Positions 19,254 to 29,702 of a stretch of 64,000 bases of DNA are shown here, piece by piece; the first letter of the stretch is position 1; each line of letters opens with the position of its first letter. Origin of the DNA: Candidatus Neoehrlichia procyonis str. RAC413 (lineage in GTDB: Bacteria; Pseudomonadota; Alphaproteobacteria; Rickettsiales; Anaplasmataceae); contig NZ_LANX01000001.1 of assembly GCF_000964795.1 (NCBI RefSeq), forward strand, positions 1,054,001-1,118,000, in the 5' to 3' direction. A program made the position numbers and the translations under genes. The notes under the pieces were generated by a model. It ran no database searches, was not told the DNA's origin, and saw only the letters and a program-made list of their open reading frames with translations.

Positions 19254-20051
19254 ATGCGTATATTGTTAATAGAAGATGATATTGCATGTGCAAAAGCAGT
19301 AGAGGCTTCTTTGTCTTCGGAAGGGCATTTTTGTGAGACTATGACTTCTGCTCAGGATTGTTACGGTAGTATTGTTCCAAAAAATGATGATTATGATGTG
19401 GTAATATTAGATATACATTTTCCAGGTAAAATAGATGGATATGATATATTGGTAAAGCTTCGTGAATCAGGAATAAAAGTTCCAGTACTAATATTATCTT
19501 GCATTTCGTCTGTAGCTCATAAGGTAAAAGGGTTATACTATGGTGCAGATGACTACATAACAAAACCTTTTCATAAAAGTGAACTGCTAGCAAGGATTAA
19601 GGCGATTGTGCGTCGTACCAGGGGGCATCCTGAGTCAATAGTACGTGTTGGGAATATTTCAATTAATTTAGATCATAAATGTGTTGAGTGTAATGGCGAA
19701 ATTGTACATTTGACCAAGAAAGAGTATGGTATGATAGAACTTCTTTCGTCACGTTTAGGTACTGTCCTGACAAAAGAGATGTTTTTATCACATTTATATA
19801 GAGAATTAGATGAACCGTCAGATGATAAGATCATTGACGTATTTATGTGTAAATTGCGTAAAAAATTAAAGGTTGCAAATAATGGTAAAAATTATATAGA
19901 GACTGTTTGGGGGCGTGGTTATGTTCTTAAAGAATGTGCTGATGATGAAGATGAGCCAGGAGGGAATCGTAATAATTATATGTGGAATGATGCCAATCAT
20001 AATGTGGAATACGGTAATGAAAAGAGTAAAGATTATGTAGAAGAAGTGTAA
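19254..20051 (+). CDS. ctrA: Cell-cycle response regulator CtrA
   Basis: OmpR-family master regulator of the alphaproteobacterial cell cycle. The receiver domain (1-120) starts MRILLIEDD with Asp53 in VVILDIHFPG as phosphoacceptor. The signature loop GADDYITKPFHKSELLARI and the linker RRTRGHPESIVRVGNI are typical of CtrA. The winged-helix domain contains LTKKEYGMIELLSSRLGTVL and the recognition-helix region IIDVFMCKLRKKL, ending in ETVWGRGYVLKE. 265 residues, longer than Caulobacter CtrA because of an acidic/Asn-rich tail of about 30 residues. A GAGG motif precedes the ATG. The phosphorelay partners are not in the window. Confidence 0.95.
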   Translation: MRILLIEDDIACAKAVEASLSSEGHFCETMTSAQDCYGSIVPKNDDYDVVILDIHFPGKIDGYDILVKLRESGIKVPVLILSCISSVAHKVKGLYYGADDYITKPFHKSELLARIKAIVRRTRGHPESIVRVGNISINLDHKCVECNGEIVHLTKKEYGMIELLSSRLGTVLTKEMFLSHLYRELDEPSDDKIIDVFMCKLRKKLKVANNGKNYIETVWGRGYVLKECADDEDEPGGNRNNYMWNDANHNVEYGNEKSKDYVEEV

Positions 20052-20117
20052 TTTATTATTTGGATTTTGGTATTTCTATGTTAATGTTGGGGTATAGTGA
20101 TGCATTTGTAATAATAT

Positions 20118-20735
20118 ATGGCAGTTTTTGTACATAATAATGATTTACCTGAAAATTTAAATCTTGGTGATGTTGTTGCTATTGACACAGAAACTATGGG
20201 GCTTGTGCATAGGCGTGATAGGTTGTGTTTGGTGCAGTTGTCTTCAGGTAATGGAGATGCACACCTGGTAAAGTTTACAGGTTATAGTTTTGATGCTCCA
20301 AATTTAAAAAGGGTACTTTCTGATAATAATGTAATGAAGGTTTTTCATTTTGCACGTTTTGATATAGCAATTATTTATTATTATCTTAAAGTGTGGTCTG
20401 TGCCATGTTATTGTACAAAAATAGCATCAAAATTAGTACGTACTTATACTGATCATCATGGCTTAAAGGATTTATGTTATGACTTTTTAGGGGTAAAGTT
20501 AAGTAAAGTGCAGCAATCCTCTGATTGGGGGCATTCAGTTCTAACGTCTGAGCAGCTTAGTTATGCGGCATCAGATGTGTTGTATTTACATGCTATAAAA
20601 GATAAATTAGATATGATGTTGCAACGTGAAAGCAAACAAGAGTTAGCTGAAGCTTGTTTTAGATTTCTTCCTATAAGAGCAGAGCTAGACTTACTAGGAT
20701 GGGATAATTTTGATATATTTAGTCATGGTAATTAG
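20118..20735 (+). CDS. rnd: Ribonuclease D, short form (3'-5' exonuclease domain only)
   Basis: 205 residues containing only the DEDDy exonuclease domain and no HRDC domain, a form common in alphaproteobacteria. Exo I is IDTETMGL near residue 20, Exo II lies around FHFARFDIAI near residue 75, and Exo III is YAASDVLYLH near residue 155. The role is likely 3'-end trimming of stable RNA precursors. It starts 66 bases after ctrA in the same direction, so cotranscription is possible. Confidence 0.92.
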   Translation: MAVFVHNNDLPENLNLGDVVAIDTETMGLVHRRDRLCLVQLSSGNGDAHLVKFTGYSFDAPNLKRVLSDNNVMKVFHFARFDIAIIYYYLKVWSVPCYCTKIASKLVRTYTDHHGLKDLCYDFLGVKLSKVQQSSDWGHSVLTSEQLSYAASDVLYLHAIKDKLDMMLQRESKQELAEACFRFLPIRAELDLLGWDNFDIFSHGN

Positions 20736-20796
20736 TGAATATAGTTGATTTTAAACGAGTTTTTGCTATATATTTAAGTTTTGTGTGTAAAGTGAC

Positions 20797-21924
20797 ATGA
20801 GTGCTTTGTTAAAAAGTAAGTTGCATTTTAAAATTGTAAAGGAAGACTTGCTTCAGTCCTTAGTATATATTAATAATATTATAGAAAAACGGCAGAGTAT
20901 TATTGTTTTATCGTGTGTAAAAATCGAAGCAAAAGATAAGGTTATAAGTCTAACTGCTACTGATCTTGATATTTCAATAGTAGCTTGTGTTAATGCTAAT
21001 GTACTATCTGATGGTGTTGTAGTTACTTCTGCTCAGCTACTTTATGATATTGTTAAAAAGCTCTCTAATAATGTTGAAATAGCATTTGAGAATAAAAATG
21101 GAAAGTTAGTTATAGAATGTGAAAATGCCAAATTTTCATTGCATGTTGTTGATCCAGGTAAATTTCCTATTATTGAAAATAATGAACTAGAGCATAAATT
21201 TAGCTTAAAAATAGGAGTTTTAATAGAGTTACTGAGTAAAACAAAGTTTGCAATGTCGGTGGAAGAAAGTCGATATAATTTAAATGGTGTATATTTACAT
21301 GTAAATAATAATGCTTTATGTTGTGTTGCAACAGATGGTCATCGTTTATCGTTAATGCAAACTGACATAAGCAACGAATTTTTTGATTTTGGTATTATTA
21401 TACCTAGAAAAACAGTTAATGAAATACTAAAAATTATTAGTCATAGTAATGATGTAGATAAGGTTGCATTAATTAGTTTATCACAAAGAAAAATTTGCTT
21501 TCAATATCAGGATTATGTAGTGACATCTAAAGTAATAGATGGTGTATTTCCAGATTATAAGCCGATTATTCCACAGTTTGAGGGTAAACATATATTCATG
21601 GAATCTGAAGTATTATTGAGTGCTATAGATCGTGTATCTGTGATTGTTTTTGATAAAGTAAAAGTGATTAAGTTAAGTTTTACTTATAACAAGTTATTAA
21701 TAAGCTCTGCTTCTTCTGATCAAGGTGACGCTACAGAAGAATTAGATGTAGATTACGTTGGAGAAGATATTGTTATAGGGCTTAATGCTAGGTATATAAT
21801 GGAGGTTTTGTATTGTATTAAGAAGAAGTGTAAATTGACATTTCATGATAATAGTACGGCGGTTGTGATTCAGGATCAAGATGTAGAGCGTGCGCTTTAT
21901 ATTATAATGCCAATGAGAATGTAA
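20797..21924 (+). CDS. dnaN: DNA polymerase III sliding clamp subunit beta
   Basis: 375 residues, the full length for three clamp domains. Diagnostic segments are LSLTATDLDISI-like text near residue 50, YNLNGVYLH and CCVATDGHRLSLM in the middle, and the C-terminal ALYIIMPMRM that forms part of the partner-binding cleft. The clamp tethers Pol III to DNA. Here it is not next to dnaA or gyrB, so this is not an origin-type cluster. It lies 61 bases after rnd. The ATG at 20797 has little Shine-Dalgarno complementarity. Confidence 0.96.
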   Translation: MSALLKSKLHFKIVKEDLLQSLVYINNIIEKRQSIIVLSCVKIEAKDKVISLTATDLDISIVACVNANVLSDGVVVTSAQLLYDIVKKLSNNVEIAFENKNGKLVIECENAKFSLHVVDPGKFPIIENNELEHKFSLKIGVLIELLSKTKFAMSVEESRYNLNGVYLHVNNNALCCVATDGHRLSLMQTDISNEFFDFGIIIPRKTVNEILKIISHSNDVDKVALISLSQRKICFQYQDYVVTSKVIDGVFPDYKPIIPQFEGKHIFMESEVLLSAIDRVSVIVFDKVKVIKLSFTYNKLLISSASSDQGDATEELDVDYVGEDIVIGLNARYIMEVLYCIKKKCKLTFHDNSTAVVIQDQDVERALYIIMPMRM

Positions 21925-22403
21925 TTGAGAAGGGTATTGAGTATTGTGATAAAGTTTTAAATGCGTTTTAATTAATATAGTATGTACAAAATCAGATAAG
22001 TTTTAATTTATATATAATGAATTAAGATGAGTTAAATTTAAAAACAGGAATGTCAGCTTTTAAGGTAGTAGTTACTTATATAATGCAAAGGTTATGGCTT
22101 AATTTTTATAGTTTAAATGTAAGCTATTGAATAAGTTTATATGTTATTATATTAGGTAATTGTTTTTGAATTATGATTAATATCATGTGCTGTAATGCTG
22201 CAGATAAATGCAAGCTGTAATGCGAGTAAAAAATATATGTAATATTTATAAATAAACTTGAGTTATTTTTATATAATATTAAATAACTTATTTCACATTT
22301 TGATTATATTTACATTCATTCTTATTAAGTAACTTGCTATTGTAAATTTTGTTGAGTAAGACATTGTGTATAAGTGCATATATAAAATATTGAGTTGCTT
22401 AGA
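21925..22403. other. Intergenic gap between convergent dnaN and glmS
   Basis: About 0.48 kb between convergent genes. Stops in all frames; I see no gene, RNA or clear terminator hairpin. Confidence 0.6.
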
Positions 22404-24215
22404 TTATTCTACTGTTACAGATTTTGCCAGGTTTCGTGGTTGATCTGCATTGATACCTTTTTTGATTGCGAGTTTATATGCAATAAGTTGCATTGCTACT
22501 GTATATACAATTGGTGATGAAAAAAAGTTTGTTTGAGGTAACTCTATTATTTGAGCACAAATATTTTGTAATTTTTGGGAACCGTTTTTATCTGTCATTG
22601 CTATGACTATGCCTTTTCTTGCTATAATTTCTTGAATATGAAGAAAATTTTTTGGAAACAATTCATTATATGGTGCAATGACAATTGTTGGCATTGATTT
22701 ATCAATTAGTGCAATAGAACCATGCTTCATTTCTCCTGCTGCAATACCTATAGTGTTAATATAAGATAATTCTCTGATTTTTAATGCACCCTCTAAGGCT
22801 ACCCCATAAGAAGTGCCTCGTCCTATAGCAATTGCGCGATTATGTTTTAGAATTGTGTTTGCTACTAAATCAATATTTTTTATTTGTAGAGCATGTGATA
22901 TATGTGTTGGTATTAATGTTAAATAATTTATAAGATGTGATAAATTATTAGAGGTGTTATTTTTAATTTGAGCTAAATATATAGTAAAACATGCTAAAAC
23001 AGATAATTGGGCTGAAAAAGTTTTTGTAGATGCTACACCTATTTCCTGTCCAGCTAGAGTCTTTAAAGCAATATCTGAGGCTTGTTCTATACTATTACCT
23101 GGCACGTTTGTTATACTAATGATTTTGCAATTTTGCTTTTTAGCATAATGTAAAGCTTCAAGGGTATCAGCTGTTTCTCCAGATTGTGATATTAGTAATA
23201 CAGTGTCTTTTTTTGAAAGAGAAATATTATTATAACGAAATTCAGACGCAATATCTAAATAAACCCGTATATTAGTAACGTTTTCTATCCAATATTTTGC
23301 AATGAGTCCAGCAAAATATGAGGATCCACAACCTATTATAATTATAGAATCTATATTTTTTAAATAATCAATATCATTAAATACTGAAATTGAATTTTTA
23401 TTGTCAAAAAATTGATTTATAGTATTGTGTGTTACTTTAGGTTGCTCATGTATTTCTTTAAGCATAAAATAAGGATATTTACCTTTAATGGTTTCACTAA
23501 TTAGAAAATTATTAGTAAAAATATTACGATACACCTTAGTGTTATTGTTATAGATTTTTATATTGTTGAAATAAATTTCTGCAATATCATTATCTTCTAA
23601 ATATGTAATTTTTTGTACATGCTGAGTTAATGCATGTGCATCAGAGGATACAAAGTTAGTATTTACCCCATATCCTAGTATTAGAGGTAACCCATTTTTT
23701 GCTGCTATAAGTAAATTATTATAATCTGTAAATAATACTATAATAGAAAATTTTCCTTTCAGTTTTTTGATAGCTTGATTTACAGCTTCGCGGGGTGATA
23801 ATCCTAATTTTAAATTAAGCTGTATAAGGTGTGGTATAACTTCAGTGTCAGTTTTAGTCGAAAAAACTAAAGTTTGAGCTTCTAACTGTGCTTTTATTTC
23901 TATATAATTTTCTATAGTTCCATTATGTGCAACAGCTACTTTATCAACACATATTGGATGTGCGTTATTAATTGTTGGAACCCCATGTGTAGCCCATCTG
24001 GTGTGTGCAATACCAACTGTACTAGTAAATGTATGATCGGATTTTATAATGCTACTTAAATGGGTAACTTTTTTGCTAGATTTTTTAACTTGTATACCAT
24101 TACTGAGTATTGCAACACCACAGGAATCATAACCTCTATATTCTAGCTTAGATAACCCATGCAGTAATAACTGAACAACTGGATATTTACTAACTATCCC
24201 AAACACACCACACAT
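22404..24215 (-). CDS. glmS: Glucosamine-fructose-6-phosphate aminotransferase
   Basis: Converts fructose 6-phosphate and glutamine to glucosamine 6-phosphate, the entry to amino-sugar synthesis. 603 residues. The glutaminase domain begins MCGVFGI with the catalytic Cys2, and HTRWATHG, HNGTIENY and KLKGKFSI follow. Two SIS isomerase domains carry GCGSSYFAG (near residue 297), SQSGETADTLEAL and GRGTSYGVALEGALKIREL. The C-terminus DQPRNLAKSVTVE is canonical. Of note, Ehrlichia is reported to lack lipid A and to have little or no peptidoglycan, so retention of glmS implies some other or residual need for amino sugars. It lies 53 bases after yajC. No glmS ribozyme is evident upstream. Confidence 0.97.
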   Translation of the reverse strand: MCGVFGIVSKYPVVQLLLHGLSKLEYRGYDSCGVAILSNGIQVKKSSKKVTHLSSIIKSDHTFTSTVGIAHTRWATHGVPTINNAHPICVDKVAVAHNGTIENYIEIKAQLEAQTLVFSTKTDTEVIPHLIQLNLKLGLSPREAVNQAIKKLKGKFSIIVLFTDYNNLLIAAKNGLPLILGYGVNTNFVSSDAHALTQHVQKITYLEDNDIAEIYFNNIKIYNNNTKVYRNIFTNNFLISETIKGKYPYFMLKEIHEQPKVTHNTINQFFDNKNSISVFNDIDYLKNIDSIIIIGCGSSYFAGLIAKYWIENVTNIRVYLDIASEFRYNNISLSKKDTVLLISQSGETADTLEALHYAKKQNCKIISITNVPGNSIEQASDIALKTLAGQEIGVASTKTFSAQLSVLACFTIYLAQIKNNTSNNLSHLINYLTLIPTHISHALQIKNIDLVANTILKHNRAIAIGRGTSYGVALEGALKIRELSYINTIGIAAGEMKHGSIALIDKSMPTIVIAPYNELFPKNFLHIQEIIARKGIVIAMTDKNGSQKLQNICAQIIELPQTNFFSSPIVYTVAMQLIAYKLAIKKGINADQPRNLAKSVTVE

Positions 24216-24268
24216 GCAAACACCTAATTGTAACAGTTATGATGGTAAATACTAAAACTATGTTGCTC

Positions 24269-24631
24269 TTACTTCCCTTCAGGTACTGAAGCAGGAGATT
24301 TATTATTTGTTCTATTTATTACTTCAGAGATTGAAGACTTCAATACCTTAACTTCTATACCATCTGCAATTTCTATGAAAAAGTGCTGATTAGCAGTATC
24401 AACTTTACTAACTACTCCTAATATGCTACCAGATATTACAACTTTATCGCCTTTTTTAATACTATCTAGTAGTTTTGCGTGTTCCTTAATTTTTTTTTGC
24501 TGTGGCCTAATAATTAAGAAGTAAAACACAACAAAAATTAAAACTAACGGCACAAAACCTGCAATTGACGCACCTATTCCAGTCGCAGATGTAGAAGATG
24601 CTGATGTAGCAAAAGCTTCAGAGAAAAACAA
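24269..24631 (-). CDS. yajC: Preprotein translocase subunit YajC
   Basis: Single-pass inner-membrane protein associated with SecDF. 120 residues: a Ser/Thr-rich N-terminus, a transmembrane segment at about residues 24-42, then the YajC signature LIIRPQQKKIKEH and GDKVVISGSILGVVSKV. The start is TTG at 24629-24631, 8 bases after AGG; no ATG lies before the membrane segment in frame. A promoter-like element is found just upstream. It probably leads a yajC-glmS transcript; secD is not adjacent. Confidence 0.93.
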   Translation of the reverse strand: MFFSEAFATSASSTSATGIGASIAGFVPLVLIFVVFYFLIIRPQQKKIKEHAKLLDSIKKGDKVVISGSILGVVSKVDTANQHFFIEIADGIEVKVLKSSISEVINRTNNKSPASVPEGK

Positions 24632-24660
24632 TATTTTAACCTACTAAAAATACATGCCTT

Positions 24661-24689
24661 ACTTTACAAAAAACTAAAACCTTTGTCAA
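24661..24689 (-). promoter_or_regulatory. Likely sigma-70 type promoter for yajC-glmS
   Basis: On the minus strand TTGACA (24689-24684), then 17 bases, then TAAAGT (24666-24661; 4 of 6 matches to TATAAT). It lies about 30 bases before the yajC start, in the 91-base gap after purD. Confidence 0.45.
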
Positions 24690-24722
24690 GCTAGTTTGCC
24701 AGTAAATCTCTATAGGTTATAT

Positions 24723-25991
24723 TTATTCACAAGCTCCAATATCATATCTATATACACCATCTGGCCAATCCAATAAATCTAGAGCAGCATAAGCCTGGTG
24801 CTTTGCGTTTGCTAAATTATCAGCTTCAGCTACAATATTTAACACTCTTCCACTATCAGATATAAAATTACCGCTACTATCTAACTTTGTGCCTGCATGA
24901 AAAACGTTAATGTTAGGTAATTTTTCAATTGCATCTAAGCCCTTAATTATAGACCCAGTATTATATTTATTGGGATATCCTTTACTTGCCACAACGACAC
25001 ACACTGCAGACTTATTATTAAGTTCTACAACTTCATTACCAAGTTTACCCTTAGCTGTTAATAGCATTAGTTTTAACAAATCGGAATTAAGCCTAGGAAG
25101 TATGGATTGTGTTTCTGGATCACCAAATCTTACGTTATATTCAAGAAGTTTTGGCTCATTTTTTTTAATCATTATTCCTGCAAATAGCATTCCTTTAAAT
25201 TGTATGTTCATATTGAACATTGCTTTAATGGTTGGGTATATAATTTTTTGTACAATAATATGCTCCATTTCTTTGCTAATGATACCCGGAGCAGAGTAAG
25301 ATCCCATGCCACCTGTATTGGGGCCTTTATTATTGTCATATATAGCTTTATAATCTTGTGCTACCCCTAGTATAGCAGGATTTGTACCATCGATTAAGGT
25401 AAAGAAACTTATTTCTTTTCCTCCTTCAATGAACTCTTCAATAACAACTGCTTCTCCTGCTTGTCCAAATTTTTTTTCAACTAGCATTAAATCTAATGCA
25501 TCATAAGCCTCTTCAATGGTGTGGCATATGATAACGCCTTTGCCACTTGCAAGACCGTCAGCTTTAATTACCAGTGGTAACTTATTTTTATTCACAAATT
25601 GTCTTGCTGACTTTGTATCAATAAAATATCCGTATTTTGCTGTAGGGATATTATAACGTGTACATAATTCCTTGGTAAATCCTTTCGAAGACTCAAGCCT
25701 TGAAGCAGCTTTTGATGGACCAAAAACTAAAATACCTTCATCAGTTAAGGCATCGGCTAATCCATTAACTAGCGGTAATTCTGGACCAATAACTACTAGT
25801 TCAATTTTTTCCTTATTACATAATTGTATTACTTCTATAAAATCGTCTATATTAACATCCACCAAGGTGGCTAAATTGGACATTGCTTCACGTCCTGGAG
25901 CAATAAAAAGCTGACTAATCATAGGAGATTTTTTTAAATAATGTAGTAACGCGTGCTCACGTCCCCCAGCTCCAATAACTAATACATTCAT
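24723..25991 (-). CDS. purD: Phosphoribosylamine-glycine ligase
   Basis: GAR synthetase, the second step of purine biosynthesis. ATP-grasp enzyme of normal length (422 residues). Key segments are the N-terminal [15 protein letters not shown] (residues 5-19), the [14 protein letters not shown] motif, [26 protein letters not shown], and [18 protein letters not shown] near residue 290. The ATG at 25989-25991 is in register with the glycine loop. Divergent from bamD; a promoter-like element lies about 40-65 bases upstream. Confidence 0.97.
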   Translation of the reverse strand: MNVLVIGAGGREHALLHYLKKSPMISQLFIAPGREAMSNLATLVDVNIDDFIEVIQLCNKEKIELVVIGPELPLVNGLADALTDEGILVFGPSKAASRLESSKGFTKELCTRYNIPTAKYGYFIDTKSARQFVNKNKLPLVIKADGLASGKGVIICHTIEEAYDALDLMLVEKKFGQAGEAVVIEEFIEGGKEISFFTLIDGTNPAILGVAQDYKAIYDNNKGPNTGGMGSYSAPGIISKEMEHIIVQKIIYPTIKAMFNMNIQFKGMLFAGIMIKKNEPKLLEYNVRFGDPETQSILPRLNSDLLKLMLLTAKGKLGNEVVELNNKSAVCVVVASKGYPNKYNTGSIIKGLDAIEKLPNINVFHAGTKLDSSGNFISDSGRVLNIVAEADNLANAKHQAYAALDLLDWPDGVYRYDIGACE

Positions 25992-26028
25992 TGTATGATG
26001 ACCACAAATATCTTAAATTGGGTATGTA

Positions 26029-26056
26029 ATGCTACCATAAATTATATGATTGTCAA
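26029..26056 (-). promoter_or_regulatory. Likely promoter for purD
   Basis: Minus-strand TTGACA (26056-26051) followed after 16 bases by TAGCAT (26034-26029; 4 of 6 matches). A second TTGACA on the plus strand at 26087-26092 points toward bamD but lacks a good -10, so the 147-base spacer probably serves both genes. Confidence 0.4.
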
Positions 26057-26159
26057 TGTTAAAATGTAGTATATGATTATGTTCTTTTGACAAAGAACTT
26101 GCCTTGATAACTGTTTTATGCTTAAACTTTGCTAGCATTTGTTTTTTAGGAAAATTGTG

Positions 26160-26888
26160 ATGAATTTCTTGAAAGTTGTTTTAATGTTGTGTTGTATTTG
26201 TTTTAGTAGCTATGTGGCCGCTAATACTAAAAGTTTTGAGGAAGCAGCTTCTGTACTTTATAATCGTGGTGTGCAACAGTTTAAGGCTAAGAAATATGAG
26301 AATGCAATAAAAACTTTTGCAGAAATTGAAAACCTGTATCCTTTTTCAGAACTAGCAATAAAGGGTAATTTAATTGCCGCAGTTGCAAATTACCAAATTA
26401 GTGATTATGCTAGCGCTAATGCTTTAGTGGATGATTATATACAAATGTATCCTAACAGTGAAAATATAGATTTTGCATATTATTTGCGTATTATATCTAA
26501 GTATATGCAAATTCAAGATATAGATCTTGATCAGAAAGTAGCCAGTGAAGTATTAGACTTGTCAAGTGAATTTATAAAATTATTTCCTGATTCTGAATAT
26601 GTTGCAGTTGTAAAAGATAAACTAACAAATGTAAGACATCATGTAGCAGGTAAAGAGTTTTCTATAGGTAATTTTTACTTAAAAAGAGGTGAATATGTAG
26701 CAGCTCTGAAGAGATTTAATGTTATTCTTGCTCAGTATAATGATACAGGTTATTTTCCAGAGAGTGTATATAGAATATATGAAATATATTTAGCTTTAGG
26801 AGATGAACAAACATCGCATAAGTATTTATTGATGCTTGAAAAATGTTGTAAGGGTAGTATTTGGAATAACTTAAAGACAAAGAAGTAA
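26160..26888 (+). CDS. bamD: Outer membrane protein assembly factor BamD
   Basis: Periplasmic TPR component of the BAM complex that inserts outer-membrane beta-barrels. About 242 residues with N-terminal hydrophobic leader MNFLKVVLMLCCICFSSYVA. The TPR region starts ASVLYNRGVQQFKAKKYENAI, followed by AIENLYPFSE-type and NYQISDYASANALVDDYIQMYP repeats. I chose the ATG at 26160 because AGGA (26149-26152) precedes it and it begins a clean leader; an in-frame TTG lies 21 bases upstream. BamD is normally a lipoprotein, yet none of the leader cysteines sits in a standard lipobox, and a signal peptidase I site after SYVA-like residues is possible. Confidence 0.9.
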   Translation: MNFLKVVLMLCCICFSSYVAANTKSFEEAASVLYNRGVQQFKAKKYENAIKTFAEIENLYPFSELAIKGNLIAAVANYQISDYASANALVDDYIQMYPNSENIDFAYYLRIISKYMQIQDIDLDQKVASEVLDLSSEFIKLFPDSEYVAVVKDKLTNVRHHVAGKEFSIGNFYLKRGEYVAALKRFNVILAQYNDTGYFPESVYRIYEIYLALGDEQTSHKYLLMLEKCCKGSIWNNLKTKK

Positions 26889-27253
26889 TATATGTTTTTG
26901 TGTATTGTATTTAAGTTTTTATTTGATTAAGTAATAATTTGGTCGTAGTGTGAATTGTAAAAATGTACAAAATTTGAAAACATAATGAAGTATAAATACT
27001 TGTGTAGTATTATTTCTTAAAGTTTTTTAAATTATAAGCAGATAAGTAAGCTAAATCTAGACTTGAAGAGCTTTATATTTTATATTATTCTTCATACCCA
27101 GCTTGCTTGTTGTGGTAATTGATTTTCTCTTTTTTTTTTACGTTATTAATTAGCTATATTTTCCATGGGTAAATGTATTATGTTAGCCCATAATAATGAG
27201 ACTGCTAGTGAAACTCAAGTAGAGAAGATAAAGATGTATGAAAAAAAGGTATA
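26889..27253. other. Intergenic gap between convergent bamD and ctaB
   Basis: About 0.37 kb. A 30-codon ATG frame (27165-27257, MGKCIMLAHNNETASE...) overlaps the end of ctaB. It has fair composition but no clear ribosome-binding site and is too short to call. Nothing else seen. Confidence 0.5.
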
Positions 27254-28135
27254 CTAAATTATTGTAGATAATATTATTGCAATGAATAATAAAAACAAGT
27301 AGTAGATTGAATAAGTAAATAATTGTTTGTAAGATAATGTGTTATTTTTTATAAATATTCTTAATACATGTATTAGGAATACTACTCCAAGTGTTGCTGC
27401 ACTTATTTCATATAGTAGTATATATTTTACAAAAAGACCTGGTAATAATGTAATGGGAATGAGAATAAGACTATAAAAAAGAATGTAAAGCTTTGTTTTA
27501 TGTATCCCATATACAACAGGCATCATAGGAATGTTTGCTTTTTTATATTCGTTGTAATTTAGCAATGACAAAGCCCAAAAGTGAGGAGGAGTCCACATGA
27601 AGATAATGCTGAAAAGTATAAAACTTTCTAATGCAATTGATCCTGTGACAGATGTCCATCCAATTATTGGAGGGAAAGATCCAGCTATACCGCCAATAAC
27701 TATATTTTGTGGGGTTCTTCTTTTTAATATTATAGTATAGACTACAGCATAGAAATTAATACTAATAGTAAGTATAATAGCAGATATGTAGTTCACAGAA
27801 ATTGCCATTATAGTAATTGATAATATTGCAAGTACTAATCCAAATTCAAGAGTAGAGCTTTTTTGTATCTTACCAATGGGTATAGGACGATTTTTTGTGC
27901 GTGTCATTATTGCATCTATATCACTGTCGTACCACATGTTGATAGCACTTGCTGCACCTGAGCCTAAAGCAATACATACAATGGATATTATGGCAATAAC
28001 AGGATGTATGTTACCGGGTGCTACTACCATTCCTGTAATTCCAGTAAATACAACTAGATACATAATCTTTGGCTTTAATAACTGCCAGTAATCCCAAATA
28101 GATGCAATATTATCTTCTTTAGAATTAAAAACCAT
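27254..28135 (-). CDS. ctaB: Protoheme IX farnesyltransferase (heme O synthase)
   Basis: Polytopic UbiA-family prenyltransferase that farnesylates heme B to heme O for the terminal oxidase. 293 residues with about eight hydrophobic segments. The prenyl-diphosphate/Mg-binding motif is [20 protein letters not shown] near residues 67-86, and the second acidic/His region includes [18 protein letters not shown]. Third gene of ctaC-ctaD-ctaB, starting 2 bases after ctaD, so clearly one operon. ATG at 28133-28135. Confidence 0.96.
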   Translation of the reverse strand: MVFNSKEDNIASIWDYWQLLKPKIMYLVVFTGITGMVVAPGNIHPVIAIISIVCIALGSGAASAINMWYDSDIDAIMTRTKNRPIPIGKIQKSSTLEFGLVLAILSITIMAISVNYISAIILTISINFYAVVYTIILKRRTPQNIVIGGIAGSFPPIIGWTSVTGSIALESFILFSIIFMWTPPHFWALSLLNYNEYKKANIPMMPVVYGIHKTKLYILFYSLILIPITLLPGLFVKYILLYEISAATLGVVFLIHVLRIFIKNNTLSYKQLFTYSIYYLFLLFIAIILSTII

Positions 28136-28137
28136 GA

Positions 28138-29694
28138 CTATTCTATTTTTGGAATTTCATTGAAAGTGTGAAAAGGAGCGGGAGATGGAATAGTCCATTC
28201 TAGAGTATCTCCTCCCCAAGGATTACTAGGAGCTTTTTTGCCGTTTTTCAGAGTAAGTATTACTATATAGATGAAAAATAAAGCAGAAATAAAAGATAAT
28301 AATGCTCCTGCAGAAGATATATAATTCCATGGAATAAAGGCATCAGGGTAGTCAGGAATTCTTCTAGGCATTCCTGCTAATCCTAAAAAATGCTGAGGAA
28401 AAAATGTTAAATTAGTTGAAATAAAGGTGAACCAAAAGTGTATCTTTCCTAGACGTTCATTATATTGTTTTCCGGACATTTTACCTATCCAGTAATAAAA
28501 AGCTGCGTAGGCTGCAAATAAAGCTGCAATAGACATTACATAATGAAAATGTGCTACAACGTAATATGTATCATGTAACACTTTATCAATACCACCATGA
28601 GATATTATAATACCTGTTAGCCCACCAGCCGTAAAGACAAATATGAATCCTATTGCAAATAACATAGGAGTTTTAAATTCTATATTCCCTCCCCACATAG
28701 TTGCAATCCAGCTAAATACCTTTATACCAGTCAATACTCCTATTAACATGGTTGTTACACTAAAATATACAATTGTATCTGCGCTTAATCCTACAGTAAA
28801 CATATGGTGTGCCCATACGATACCTCCTACGGTTGCTATTCCTATTAGTGCAAATACCATACCTAAGTATCCAAATACTGCTTTATGGGAAAACGTTGAG
28901 ACAATCTGAGTAATAATTCCAAAGGCTGGAAAAATTATTACATATACCTCTGGGTGGCCAAAAAACCAAAATAAGTGCTGAAATAATAAAGGGTCTCCAC
29001 CACCTGATGGATCAAAGAAACTAGTTCCGAAATTACGATCTGTTAAAAGCATTGTAATTGCGCCTGCTAATATTGGTAAAGTGACAATTAGCATAAAAGA
29101 TGTCAATAATATTGTCCAAACAAATAAAGGCATCTTTAATAAGGTCATTCCTGTAGCACGCATATTAAAAATGGTTACTATAAAATTTACTGATCCAGCA
29201 ATAGAAGAAGCTCCAGCAACATGTAGTGCAAAAATTGCAATATCTACGGAAGCATCAGGATGAGAAGCAATGTAGGATAGAGGTGGATAAAGTGTCCAAC
29301 CTGTACCAGCACCTTCGCCTATTAATACAGAGCTAACTAAAAGAATGAGCGAAGCTACAAGTAGCCAGAAACTTACATTATTTAATCGTGGAAATGCCAT
29401 ATCTGGAGCTCCTATTAACAATGGTACAAACCAATTCCCAAAACCTCCAGTTAATGCAGGCATGATCATAAAAAAAACCATGATTAACGCATGACTTGTA
29501 ACAATTACATTATAAAGTTGGTAATTATCATTTAGTATATTAATGTGTGCAAGCTGAGTGCGTATTATAAGTGACAGTAATCCACCAACTATTCCTCCGA
29601 TAATCGAAAATATGATATACATAGTACCTATATCTTTGTGATTAGTGGAAAATAACCAACGTTTTATTCCTTTTGGTAAATGTTCATTACTCAT
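28138..29694 (-). CDS. ctaD: Cytochrome c oxidase subunit I
   Basis: Catalytic subunit of aa3-type cytochrome c oxidase, with heme a and the heme a3-CuB centre in the inner membrane. 518 residues, 12 transmembrane segments. Motifs are the low-spin heme His region [15 protein letters not shown], the CuB/Tyr motif [11 protein letters not shown], the double His in [11 protein letters not shown], and AHFHYVMS with the a3/a ligands. It lies 8 bases after ctaC and 2 bases before ctaB. Confidence 0.98.
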   Translation of the reverse strand: MSNEHLPKGIKRWLFSTNHKDIGTMYIIFSIIGGIVGGLLSLIIRTQLAHINILNDNYQLYNVIVTSHALIMVFFMIMPALTGGFGNWFVPLLIGAPDMAFPRLNNVSFWLLVASLILLVSSVLIGEGAGTGWTLYPPLSYIASHPDASVDIAIFALHVAGASSIAGSVNFIVTIFNMRATGMTLLKMPLFVWTILLTSFMLIVTLPILAGAITMLLTDRNFGTSFFDPSGGGDPLLFQHLFWFFGHPEVYVIIFPAFGIITQIVSTFSHKAVFGYLGMVFALIGIATVGGIVWAHHMFTVGLSADTIVYFSVTTMLIGVLTGIKVFSWIATMWGGNIEFKTPMLFAIGFIFVFTAGGLTGIIISHGGIDKVLHDTYYVVAHFHYVMSIAALFAAYAAFYYWIGKMSGKQYNERLGKIHFWFTFISTNLTFFPQHFLGLAGMPRRIPDYPDAFIPWNYISSAGALLSFISALFFIYIVILTLKNGKKAPSNPWGGDTLEWTIPSPAPFHTFNEIPKIE

Positions 29695-29702
29695 AATATG
29701 AC

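Noticed and set aside
20797-21924. Replication origin near dnaN
   Set aside because: No dnaA, gyrB, recF or DnaA-box cluster is nearby, and dnaN is commonly unlinked from the origin in Rickettsiales.
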